5,870 bases of DNA from an uncultured bacterium (lineage in GTDB: Bacteria; Chloroflexota; Anaerolineae; JACIWP01), in NCBI GenBank assembly GCA_903872005.1, contig CAIQJD010000300.1, positions 1-5,870 on the forward strand. The letters run 5' to 3'. Each line of letters starts with the position of its first letter. Positions within the stretch are counted from its first letter, which is position 1. Positions 1 through 5,870 of this stretch are shown here, one piece after another. The notes beneath the pieces were generated by a model. The model saw only the letters and a list, made by a program, of their open reading frames with translations, was not told the origin of the DNA and did no database searches. Made by a program: the position numbers and the translations under genes.

Positions 1-1042
1 ATACTTGCTGCATGGCCGCCGCGATTTCCTCATCCCGCGTCGGCTCCACCAACAGGCCGGCGTCCCCGACGATCTCGCCCAGCGAGGAGCTGCGCGAGGC
101 GATGACCGGCGCGCCGCAGGCCAGCGCCTCCAGGGCCGGCAGCCCGAAGCCTTCGTACAGGGATGGGAAGACGAAGGCCAGGGCCTGCGAATAGAGCGCC
201 GGCTTGTCCTCTTCGGCCACCCAGCCGGCGCAATGGACGCACTCGGCCACGCCCAGCTCTTGCGCCATGCGGCGCGGCGCGGGGAAGAAGGCCGTGTCGC
301 ATGCCGGCAGCCGGCCGGCGATGACCAGAGCCGGCGCGTCGGGCCGGCGCCGGCGCAGCGCCGCGTAGGCCCGCAGCAGGCCGGCGATGTTCTTGCGTTG
401 ATCGAATCCGCCCAGGTATAAAAAGAAAGACGTCGGCAGACCGTAACGGACACGGGCGGCGGCCAGCCGGCCGGCGTCGCGTTCCGGCCGGTAGCGCGGG
501 TCGGCGGCCAGATAGACCACCCGCAGGCGCTCTTCGGCCACGCCGAGCCGGCTCCGCAGGTCGGCCGCCGAAGCGTGGGAATCGGTCAAGACCACATCCG
601 AGCGGCGCAGGGTGCGGCTGACCAACGCGGTGTAGAGTCGCACGGCCGGCGAGCCGCGATAGGCCGGCAGGAGCAGCGGGATCAGGTCGTGTACCGTCGT
701 GACCAGCGGGACGCCGATGCGCGCCGGCGGCCCCCAATACGGGACGTGCGCCACATCCACCCGCTGGCGCGCCACGGCGCGCGGGAAGGCGATCTGCTCG
801 AACCAGACTTTCGCCAGGTTGGGGCTGCGCCGGTCGAAAGGCGTCGGCAGTGGGATGCAGCGCAGTTGGTCGGATGGCGCGGCGGCAGCGCGGTCGGCCG
901 GCGTGAAGACGAAATAGCGGTCGGCCGGCTCCCAGGCGGCCAGGGCGCGCAGCAGGTCCGCCAGGTATTGGCCGCTGCCGGTGGTCTCCGCGCCCAGGAA
1001 CCAGCCGTTGACGGCGATGGTCAGCGGAGCGCCGGCGCTCAC
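1..1042 (-). CDS. GT4-family glycosyltransferase, 3' end outside window
   Basis: This is a retaining GT-B glycosyltransferase of family GT4, of the type that adds a sugar from a nucleotide-sugar donor to a lipid-linked or polysaccharide acceptor at the cytoplasmic membrane face. 347 residues are visible; I translated them by hand from the GTG at 1042-1040. The N-terminal Rossmann domain covers about residues 7-180 and includes a glycine-rich loop ([12 protein letters not shown], 20-31) and [10 protein letters not shown] (114-123). The C-terminal donor domain begins near [10 protein letters not shown] (209-218). The EX7E motif is present in EGFGLPALE (Glu297 and Glu305), followed by ACGAPVIAS. 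Family members usually run about 30-40 residues further, so only the C-terminal tail is missing. The GTG start overlaps the selB stop (GTGA), which suggests translational coupling; no strong Shine-Dalgarno sequence precedes it. The overall pattern recalls MtfB-like mannosyltransferases, but donor and acceptor cannot be read from the sequence. It is the gene richest in GCCGGC. Confidence 0.93.
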   Translation of the reverse strand, partial: MSAGAPLTIAVNGWFLGAETTGSGQYLADLLRALAAWEPADRYFVFTPADRAAAAPSDQLRCIPLPTPFDRRSPNLAKVWFEQIAFPRAVARQRVDVAHVPYWGPPARIGVPLVTTVHDLIPLLLPAYRGSPAVRLYTALVSRTLRRSDVVLTDSHASAADLRSRLGVAEERLRVVYLAADPRYRPERDAGRLAAARVRYGLPTSFFLYLGGFDQRKNIAGLLRAYAALRRRRPDAPALVIAGRLPACDTAFFPAPRRMAQELGVAECVHCAGWVAEEDKPALYSQALAFVFPSLYEGFGLPALEALACGAPVIASRSSSLGEIVGDAGLLVEPTRDEEIAAAMQQV

Positions 1043-2934
1043 CGTAGCACGCGCTCGTCGCCCATGCGCCGGGTGACGCCCTGTTGGTCAAGATAGCCCA
1101 TCAGGGCCAGGGCATAGCGCCGGCTGGCGCCGAACAGGTCACGCGCCTGGGCCACCGTAATGGAGCCGTGCTGGCGCAGATGGGCCACGACTTGCTCCCG
1201 CATGGCCTGGTAGGTTTCGGGCAAGAAGGCGACGTCTTCGCTGACTTTGAGCAAGAGGCCCTGCTCGAAGCAGGCGTTGAGCAGCTCGGCGTCGAGTTGC
1301 TTTTCAGCGTCCGGGATGGAGGGCGGGGTGTAGGGTTGCCGGCGGAATTCGGCCAACACCTGCGCGATGCGCGCGCGCTGCTCGGCCGAGAAGTCCACGC
1401 GGTGATCGGGACGCGCCAAGAAGCCTTCGACCTCGCGCAACTGGCCGGCGCGGCCGGCCTGCTCGATGATCAGGTTGAAGGCCCGGCCGGCCAGCTTGAG
1501 CCGGCTCTTCAGCTCTTCGCGCGGCATGCCCTGGCGCAGCGGATATTGGCGGTGATAGTCGTTGAGCAGGCGCTCGCTCTGTTCGTTCAGGCGCGCCCAA
1601 CCGGCGCGCGAAAGGAGGAGCGCGTTGGCCGGCGGGCGGCCCTCGGCCGGCGCCGGCAGGGCCAGGATGTCGCCCTGGGCCAGGGCTTCGTCCAGAGCTT
1701 CGGTCAACGTCTCGGCGGCAAAGGCGACGCGCCCGCGTAGCTCGTCCAGAGTGCAGGGTTCGCCCTTTTGCAGCGCCTGGGTCAACAGCTCGGCCGGCGT
1801 CCCGTAGGCCAGCGTCTTGAGGCGCTCGATGACCTCTGGGCGCATACGCCGATGGCGTCGGCCGGGGTGTGGGTCCACGATGATGCCGCCGCCAATGGTG
1901 ACGCTGGGCGAAGGGAGCCGGATGATGTAGCGGTCGCCTTTGAGGACGGCGACCGGCGCTTCCAACTGGAGCTGCACCCAGGCCGTCTCGCCGGGCTTGA
2001 GGATCTCTTTGTCCAGCAGACGCAGGCGCGCCGGCGTCTCGACGGCCCCGCTGAAGAAGTCCACGGCTGCGCCATGTTTCAACGCGATGGGCGCATCGGC
2101 CAGATAGCGCAGGGAGGCGTCCAGCAGCGTCGTGGCGCGCAAGATGCCGGGCGCGGCAACCACATCGCCGCGACGAATTTGCTCCACGCCGATGCCGGTC
2201 AGGTTGATGGCGACGCGGTGGCCGGGATAGGCGCGCTCCAGCTTGTCTTTGTGGGATTGGATGCCGCGGATGCGGCCCTTGAGGCCGGCCGGCTGTAGCT
2301 CGATCTCGTCGCCGACGCGCAAGACGCCGTCCATCAAAGCGCCGGTGACGACCGCGCCGAAGCCGGCGATGGTGAAGATGCGATCCACCGGCAGGCGCGC
2401 CCGGCCGCGATCCTGGCGCGTCTCCACGGAGCGCAGCGACGCGGCGATGGCGGCCTTAAGCTGATCCAGGCCGGCGCCGGTGCGCGCCGAGACGTGGATA
2501 ATGGGCGCGTGCTCCAGCGCCGTGCCTTCCAGGTGTTCCAACAGGTCGGCCTCCATCAGCTCCAGCCATTCGGGGTCGCTGACGAGGTCAATTTTGGTCA
2601 GGGCGATGACGCCGGCCTTGACTTGCAGCAGGTCGAGGATGTCGAGGTGTTCTTGCGTCTGGGGCATGACGCCCTCGTCGGCGGCGACGACGAAGAGCGC
2701 GGCGTCAATCCCACCGACGCCGGCGAGCATGTTCTTGATGAAGTCCTTGTGCCCCGGCACATCAATGACGCCGATCCGTTCCTCGCCCGGCAGGTCGAGC
2801 CAGGCGAAGCCCAGATCAATGGTCATTTCGCGCTCTTTCTCTTCGCGCAGCCGATCCGGGTCCATGCCGGTCAGCGCGCGCACCAGCGATGACTTGCCGT
2901 GATCTACATGGCCGGCGGTGCCGATGACGCCCAC
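1039..2934 (-). CDS. selB: Selenocysteine-specific elongation factor SelB
   Basis: SelB is the cytoplasmic GTPase that carries selenocysteyl-tRNA(Sec) to the ribosome at UGA codons followed by a SECIS hairpin. The 631 residues are close to full length for bacterial SelB (about 610-640). The GTPase domain shows G1 GHVDHGKS (8-15), the switch I segment MTIDLGFA (37-44), G3 DVPGH (58-62), G4 TKID (113-116) and G5 SAR (149-151). Beta-barrel domains II and III follow, with GFGAVVTG (191-198), the SelB-typical QSHKDKLERAYPGHRVAINL (226-245) and IGGGIIVDPHPG (347-358). Residues from about 360 to the end form the winged-helix region that binds SECIS RNA. Its last module contains RDLFGASRRYALALMGYLD (598-616) and ends GDERVLR. 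The GTG start fits the N-terminus of the family and has a good ribosome binding site. The stop overlaps the start of the next gene. No selA or selC is adjacent within the window. Identification is secure. Confidence 0.97.
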   Translation of the reverse strand: MGVIGTAGHVDHGKSSLVRALTGMDPDRLREEKEREMTIDLGFAWLDLPGEERIGVIDVPGHKDFIKNMLAGVGGIDAALFVVAADEGVMPQTQEHLDILDLLQVKAGVIALTKIDLVSDPEWLELMEADLLEHLEGTALEHAPIIHVSARTGAGLDQLKAAIAASLRSVETRQDRGRARLPVDRIFTIAGFGAVVTGALMDGVLRVGDEIELQPAGLKGRIRGIQSHKDKLERAYPGHRVAINLTGIGVEQIRRGDVVAAPGILRATTLLDASLRYLADAPIALKHGAAVDFFSGAVETPARLRLLDKEILKPGETAWVQLQLEAPVAVLKGDRYIIRLPSPSVTIGGGIIVDPHPGRRHRRMRPEVIERLKTLAYGTPAELLTQALQKGEPCTLDELRGRVAFAAETLTEALDEALAQGDILALPAPAEGRPPANALLLSRAGWARLNEQSERLLNDYHRQYPLRQGMPREELKSRLKLAGRAFNLIIEQAGRAGQLREVEGFLARPDHRVDFSAEQRARIAQVLAEFRRQPYTPPSIPDAEKQLDAELLNACFEQGLLLKVSEDVAFLPETYQAMREQVVAHLRQHGSITVAQARDLFGASRRYALALMGYLDQQGVTRRMGDERVLR

Positions 2935-2940
2935 AGACTG

Positions 2941-2949
2941 CCCCCTCTT
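2941..2949 (-). promoter_or_regulatory. Ribosome binding site for selB
   Basis: On the minus strand this reads AAGAGGGGG and sits 6 bases before the GTG at 2934-2932. The purine-rich block and its spacing fit a Shine-Dalgarno sequence and support GTG as the selB start. It lies in the 22-base spacer after the stop codon of the coiled-coil gene. Confidence 0.75.
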
Positions 2950-2956
2950 GGATCCG

Positions 2957-4144
2957 CTAGGTCAGGCGCGCGCGTTCTTCCCACAGCTTCGAGAAATCGG
3001 CCAACCAACGCTCAGCCTCGGCCGTGAGATGGCGGGCCAGGGCCTGTTCCACTTGCCACAACTGCGCGACCTGCACGTTGATCACCTTGAGCTGCTCTTC
3101 AATCGGTGGGAAGCGCTCCGTGAATGTTGTGTTGGCGCGACCCTGCTCGCTCCAGCGTTGATCCCAGGCGACCTGGTTGCGCCGCCAGCGGCGCTCCTCT
3201 TCGGCCTGGAACTCTTCGTACTCCTTCCGCATGCGCTCTTCGGCCAGGCGCTGCAATTCGGCCACCTGCGCCTGATCGCGTTTGAGGCGCTCTTCCAGTT
3301 GGCTCAGTTGCGCCAGGATGCGCTGATCCTGCTCGAATCGCTCGGCGAACTGCTTCATGCGCCCGTCGAATTCGTCAACCTGCTCGATGATCGGCTCGAA
3401 ACGCGCCACCTGGGCATTAACGCGCCGGTTGCGCTCTTCCTCGCCAATCAGAATGGACTCGCTCATCCGCACCTGTTCGGAGCGGATTTCGTCGCGCATG
3501 TTCCAGAGGGCGTTCAGCCGGCTTTCCAGGCGCAAGATCGCCTTGTCCACCACCTCGAAGCGCCCGCGATACTCTTCGGTGCGTTTCATCGTCTCGGCCG
3601 ATTCCTGCTGCAATTGGGCCGAGCGCTTGGCTTCCAGCCGGCGCTGCTCTTCCAGGTAAGCGAGGCTCTTGGGCCAGTTTTCGGTCCGGCGCACAAAGTC
3701 CACAAACTCCTGGCGCAGGCCGATGATCCCCTCGCTCAGGCGCTTCTCCTCAGCCTTACGCAGCTCCAGCTCGTCCGTTAGCTTGGTGATCGGCCGCACC
3801 TGCTGGCGTAACTCGTTGATGGCTTTCGCGGTCGTCTCGCGCTCGACCAGACGCATGCGACCATTCTCGCGTTCGGCGATCTGGCGCTGCTCCTCTTCGC
3901 GGCGTAGCATGAGGACGACTTCTTCCTTCAATTGCCCCAGGGCTTGCTCAATCTGGTTGAAGCGCGTGAGCTGAGCGGTGACGCTCGCCAGCCGGCCTTC
4001 CGAATCTTGCAGCTTGCGCGACAGATCAGTCAACTGCTGGTTCTGCGCCTCGACGCGTTGCTGCAAGACGTTCAGCTCGTTGCGGTCGCGCCGGTGTTGC
4101 TCGTCAAGCCATGCGACTTGTTGGGCCAGTTGCGTTATATCCAT
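2957..4144 (-). CDS. Coiled-coil protein of unknown function
   Basis: I do not recognise this 395-residue protein. It is almost wholly predicted alpha-helix, rich in Glu, Gln, Arg and Leu, with heptad-like spacing of hydrophobic residues over most of its length (for example about 22-75, 80-150, 160-230 and 265-330). It has no signal peptide or membrane segment, so it is probably cytoplasmic. It contains no cysteine. Possible breaks are Pro118 (QQVRPITKL), Pro158 (NWPKS), Pro251 and the Phe-Pro-Pro at 345-347. The C-terminal third is unusually rich in tryptophan (Trp320, 327, 331, 363, 380, 388). The ATG at 4144-4142 is the only reasonable start, because an in-frame TAG lies four codons upstream. 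A purine-rich leader (AGAGAGA) precedes it. It lies 25 bases after phoU and 22 bases before selB, in the same direction. A structural, scaffold or SMC/myosin-like role is conceivable, but similarity to those could be only coiled-coil composition. Confidence 0.88.
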   Translation of the reverse strand: MDITQLAQQVAWLDEQHRRDRNELNVLQQRVEAQNQQLTDLSRKLQDSEGRLASVTAQLTRFNQIEQALGQLKEEVVLMLRREEEQRQIAERENGRMRLVERETTAKAINELRQQVRPITKLTDELELRKAEEKRLSEGIIGLRQEFVDFVRRTENWPKSLAYLEEQRRLEAKRSAQLQQESAETMKRTEEYRGRFEVVDKAILRLESRLNALWNMRDEIRSEQVRMSESILIGEEERNRRVNAQVARFEPIIEQVDEFDGRMKQFAERFEQDQRILAQLSQLEERLKRDQAQVAELQRLAEERMRKEYEEFQAEEERRWRRNQVAWDQRWSEQGRANTTFTERFPPIEEQLKVINVQVAQLWQVEQALARHLTAEAERWLADFSKLWEERARLT

Positions 4145-4169
4145 AAGCTCTCTCTACCTTATCTCTTGA

Positions 4170-4841
4170 CTAGCGGGCGGATTTCGTCGGATTCAGTTCT
4201 TCCACCTTGCCGGTGGCGAGGAAGACGACGCGCTCCCCGATGTTGGTAGTGCGGTCAGCAATGCGCTCCAGGTTATGCGCCGCCCACAGGAGATAGGTGG
4301 CGCGGCGGATAGTATTGGGATCGGCCAGCATGAAGACCAACAGATCGCGGAAGACCTGGTTGTATAGCTCATCCACTTCTTCATCTTCCAAAGAGAGGGA
4401 GCGCGCCCGTTCCGCGTCATGTTGGATGAACGCCTGCAATTGCTCGCGCAACAGATAGCGCGCTTTTTCGGCCATGCGCGGGATGTCAATCAAGGGCTTC
4501 AGCAGCGGCTCCGAGGCGATGCGTAGCGTGATCTTGGCGATGCCTTCGGCGTGATCGGCCATGCGCTCTAACTCAGAAGCGATCGTATAAACCGAGAGGA
4601 TGATACGCAGGTCGCCGGCCATCGGCTGCTGCGTCGCCAGCAACACCAGACAGATCTCGTCAATGTCGCGTTCCGCCTGATTGATGCGCTCATCGTTGTC
4701 CATGATCTGTTGCGCCAACGCGCAATCTCGCTCGGCCAACGCTTGAATGGAGCGCACGATGGCTTGATCTACCATGTCCGCCATGGCCAGGAGATCGTCC
4801 AACAGGACTCTCAGCTCTCTCTGGAATGTTTCCCTCGGCAT
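4170..4841 (-). CDS. phoU: PhoU-family phosphate signalling regulator
   Basis: PhoU proteins are cytoplasmic, peripheral regulators that link the PstSCAB phosphate transporter to the PhoR/PhoB-type two-component system and restrain phosphate uptake when phosphate is plentiful. The 223 residues match the usual family length (about 215-240). There are two tandem three-helix PhoU repeats. The first contains ELERMADHAEGIAK (90-103) and the second NLERIADRTTNIGERVVF (190-207). Each carries the family's ExxxD metal-binding pattern (Glu92/Asp96 and Glu192/Asp196). The N-terminus (TFQRELRVLLDDLLAMADMV) is also typical. The ATG at 4841-4839 is preceded at 6 bases by AAAGAGGG. No pst, phoR or phoB gene lies in the window, so this may be a stand-alone copy or the operon may lie elsewhere. 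The coiled-coil gene follows after 25 bases. Family assignment is very secure; the exact regulatory role is inferred. Confidence 0.95.
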   Translation of the reverse strand: MPRETFQRELRVLLDDLLAMADMVDQAIVRSIQALAERDCALAQQIMDNDERINQAERDIDEICLVLLATQQPMAGDLRIILSVYTIASELERMADHAEGIAKITLRIASEPLLKPLIDIPRMAEKARYLLREQLQAFIQHDAERARSLSLEDEEVDELYNQVFRDLLVFMLADPNTIRRATYLLWAAHNLERIADRTTNIGERVVFLATGKVEELNPTKSAR

Positions 4842-4847
4842 AAAAGA

Positions 4848-4855
4848 CCCTCTTT
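4848..4855 (-). promoter_or_regulatory. Ribosome binding site for phoU
   Basis: The minus strand reads AAAGAGGG, ending 6 bases before the ATG of phoU at 4841-4839. Position and composition fit a Shine-Dalgarno sequence and support this start codon. Confidence 0.7.
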
Positions 4856-4857
4856 CT

Positions 4858-4879
4858 CTGTCAGACTGATGCTGTCAGA
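4858..4879. repeat. CTGTCAGA direct repeat in the phoU leader
   Basis: The octamer CTGTCAGA occurs at 4858-4865 and again at 4872-4879 on the plus strand, a period of 14 bases, with ACTGAT part of the spacer. It fills much of the 45-base gap between the transpeptidase stop and the phoU start. The half-site resembles the CTGTCA element of the enterobacterial PHO box, but that box has an 11-base period, so this could be a variant operator or a chance repeat. The repeat itself is directly visible; any function is inference. Confidence 0.4.
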
Positions 4880-4886
4880 TCCCACA

Positions 4887-5870
4887 CTATGGACGGATGG
4901 TGACCGATGTGCCAACATCCACCCAATCGTAAATCGTTTTGGCGTCCTGGGTGCTCAAAATCACGCAGCCAAAAGAGACGCGTTGCCCCAGGAAACCGTC
5001 CCACAAGAGCTTGCCATTGGAGAGGATGGGCAGGGCATGGATGCCATTCTCTAGCGTGCCCGACCAATAAATGCCCATCCAAAACGGCATTTGCAGGTTC
5101 CAGGTGCTGGCATAGGCCATGGGAATCTTGTCCAGGATACGATAGCTCCCCGGCGCGGTGGGGCTGGCGTTGTTGCCGGTGGAGCAGACCAATTTGTAGA
5201 CCTCTTTGTCGGCCTCGTAGGCATAGAAGCGCTGCTCAGAGATGTCCACTTCGATGCGCTTCAGCGAGGGGGTGGGCGTCGCCGGCGTCTTGAGGACTTT
5301 GACCTGGGCGAGCTTCTGTTCGATGTCCAGCGGATCGCGAGCGAAGGGGCGGGCCGCCAGCAGCTCGCGCTCGGCGGCGTCCAGCCGGCCGGCGGCCTGA
5401 TAGGCCAGAGCCAGGTTGTAGTGCGCGCTGTAGAGCAGGTCGTGCGTATCGCGGTATTCGCCCTCCTGGTTATAGACGGCCTGTAACGCTTCGACGGCGG
5501 CCGGCCAATCGCCGGCCTGGTAACGTTCCAGCGCGGTCAAGTAGCGGCTGGCCGCGCCGCGCGCCTGTTGCAGATCGGTGTCATAGGGGCGCAAGGCGAT
5601 GGCGCGGTCGTATTCGGCCAGGGCTTCTTTCACCTGATTGCGCTCGGCGTAATAGTTGCCCAGCCGGACGCGCGCCTCGAAGAGTCGCGTGCGCCACACG
5701 CTGTTGGTCGGCTCCTGGGCGCTGAGCTTCTCCAAAAGGACGACGGCGGTGGCCCAATCGCCCCTGTTCCAGGCTTCTTCCCAGGAGCTGGTGGCCGGCG
5801 TAAAAGTGGGAACCCGCGTGGACGGGGGCGGCGTGGCGTTTGCGGCGGCCGGCGTGGATGCCTGGGCGAT
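4887..5870 (-). CDS. TPR-repeat L,D-transpeptidase (YkuD domain), 5' end outside window
   Basis: YkuD-domain L,D-transpeptidases cut and re-form peptide bonds at the third residue of peptidoglycan stems, making 3-3 cross-links or attaching proteins, outside the cytoplasmic membrane. 327 residues are visible and the frame is open to the window edge, so the N-terminus, presumably with an export signal, is missing. Residues 1-27 are a Pro/Thr/Ala-rich linker. Residues 28 to about 190 hold TPR-like helical pairs, for example GNYYAERNQVKEALAEYDRA (71-90) and YNLALAYQAAGRLDAAEREL (151-170). A second short linker (TPATPTPS, 195-202) leads to the YkuD domain (about 203-327): KRIEVDISEQRFYAYE, then PTAPGSYRI (237-245), NGIHALP (275-281) and the nucleophile motif SFGCV with Cys302. 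The canonical motif is S/T-H-G-C, so Phe300 replaces the usual histidine; His278 and Cys302 are kept. The stop lies 45 bases before phoU. A TTG internal to the frame at 5735 is unlikely to be the true start, because the TPR helix continues upstream of it. Confidence 0.9.
   Translation of the reverse strand: MAQASTPAAANATPPPSTRVPTFTPATSSWEEAWNRGDWATAVVLLEKLSAQEPTNSVWRTRLFEARVRLGNYYAERNQVKEALAEYDRAIALRPYDTDLQQARGAASRYLTALERYQAGDWPAAVEALQAVYNQEGEYRDTHDLLYSAHYNLALAYQAAGRLDAAERELLAARPFARDPLDIEQKLAQVKVLKTPATPTPSLKRIEVDISEQRFYAYEADKEVYKLVCSTGNNASPTAPGSYRILDKIPMAYASTWNLQMPFWMGIYWSGTLENGIHALPILSNGKLLWDGFLGQRVSFGCVILSTQDAKTIYDWVDVGTSVTIRP

Noticed and set aside
30..1091. Minus-strand open frame of 353 codons overlapping the glycosyltransferase in another frame
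   Set aside because: Its product is a low-complexity Arg/Ala/Gly/Pro sequence with no motif, whereas the frame starting at 1042 gives a textbook GT4 protein.
1084..2892. Several plus-strand open frames of 130-220 codons antisense to selB
   Set aside because: selB is unambiguous across this region, and long antisense frames are expected in GC-rich codon usage.
2935..2956. Possible tRNA(Sec) or SECIS element beside selB
   Set aside because: The spacer is only 22 bases and holds just the ribosome binding site; the 25-base spacer upstream of the coiled-coil gene is also too short and shows no hairpin.
2918..3781. Plus-strand open frame of 287 codons antisense to the coiled-coil gene
   Set aside because: It mirrors the Leu/Gln/Glu-rich helical gene on the other strand, has no recognisable domain and begins inside selB; it is a shadow of the real gene.
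4842..4886. Rho-independent terminator between the transpeptidase gene and phoU
   Set aside because: Only very short inverted pairs (TCAG/CTGA) are present, without a GC-rich stem followed by a T-run in the direction of transcription.

Overview
The window is GC-rich bacterial DNA in which every credible gene lies on the minus strand, so transcription runs from position 5870 down to position 1. In transcription order the genes are: an L,D-transpeptidase with TPR repeats (5' end outside the window), a PhoU-type phosphate regulator, an unrecognised 395-residue coiled-coil protein, the selenocysteine-specific elongation factor SelB, and a GT4-family glycosyltransferase (3' end outside the window). 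Gaps between them are 45, 25 and 22 bases, and the last pair overlaps by 3 bases, so one polycistronic unit is plausible, although no promoter or terminator was found. No stretch longer than about 45 bases lacks a gene. No RNA gene, mobile element or CRISPR array is visible.

The organism is probably a member of the Chloroflexota, perhaps class Anaerolineae. This is an inference from the abundance of GCCGGC in coding sequence, the style of the Pro/Thr/Ala-linked TPR-YkuD protein and the mixed gene content; there is no rRNA or other marker to confirm it. A complete SelB implies that the organism decodes some UGA codons as selenocysteine, although no selA, selC, selD or selenoprotein gene lies in the window.

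Region by region: 4887-5870 encodes an exported cell-wall enzyme with an unusual S-F-G-C active-site motif. 4842-4886 is a short spacer holding a Shine-Dalgarno sequence and a CTGTCAGA direct repeat that resembles the half-sites of a PHO box but has different spacing. 4170-4841 is phoU. 2957-4144 is the coiled-coil gene, the least understood gene here. 1039-2934 is selB, with a GTG start and a strong ribosome binding site. 1-1042 is the glycosyltransferase, whose GTG start overlaps the selB stop codon.

The genes do not form an obvious single pathway. Two concern the envelope or surface polysaccharide, one phosphate signalling and one selenoprotein translation. No clearly new multi-gene system is visible. 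The best candidates for novelty are the coiled-coil protein fixed between phoU and selB, and the repeat in front of phoU.
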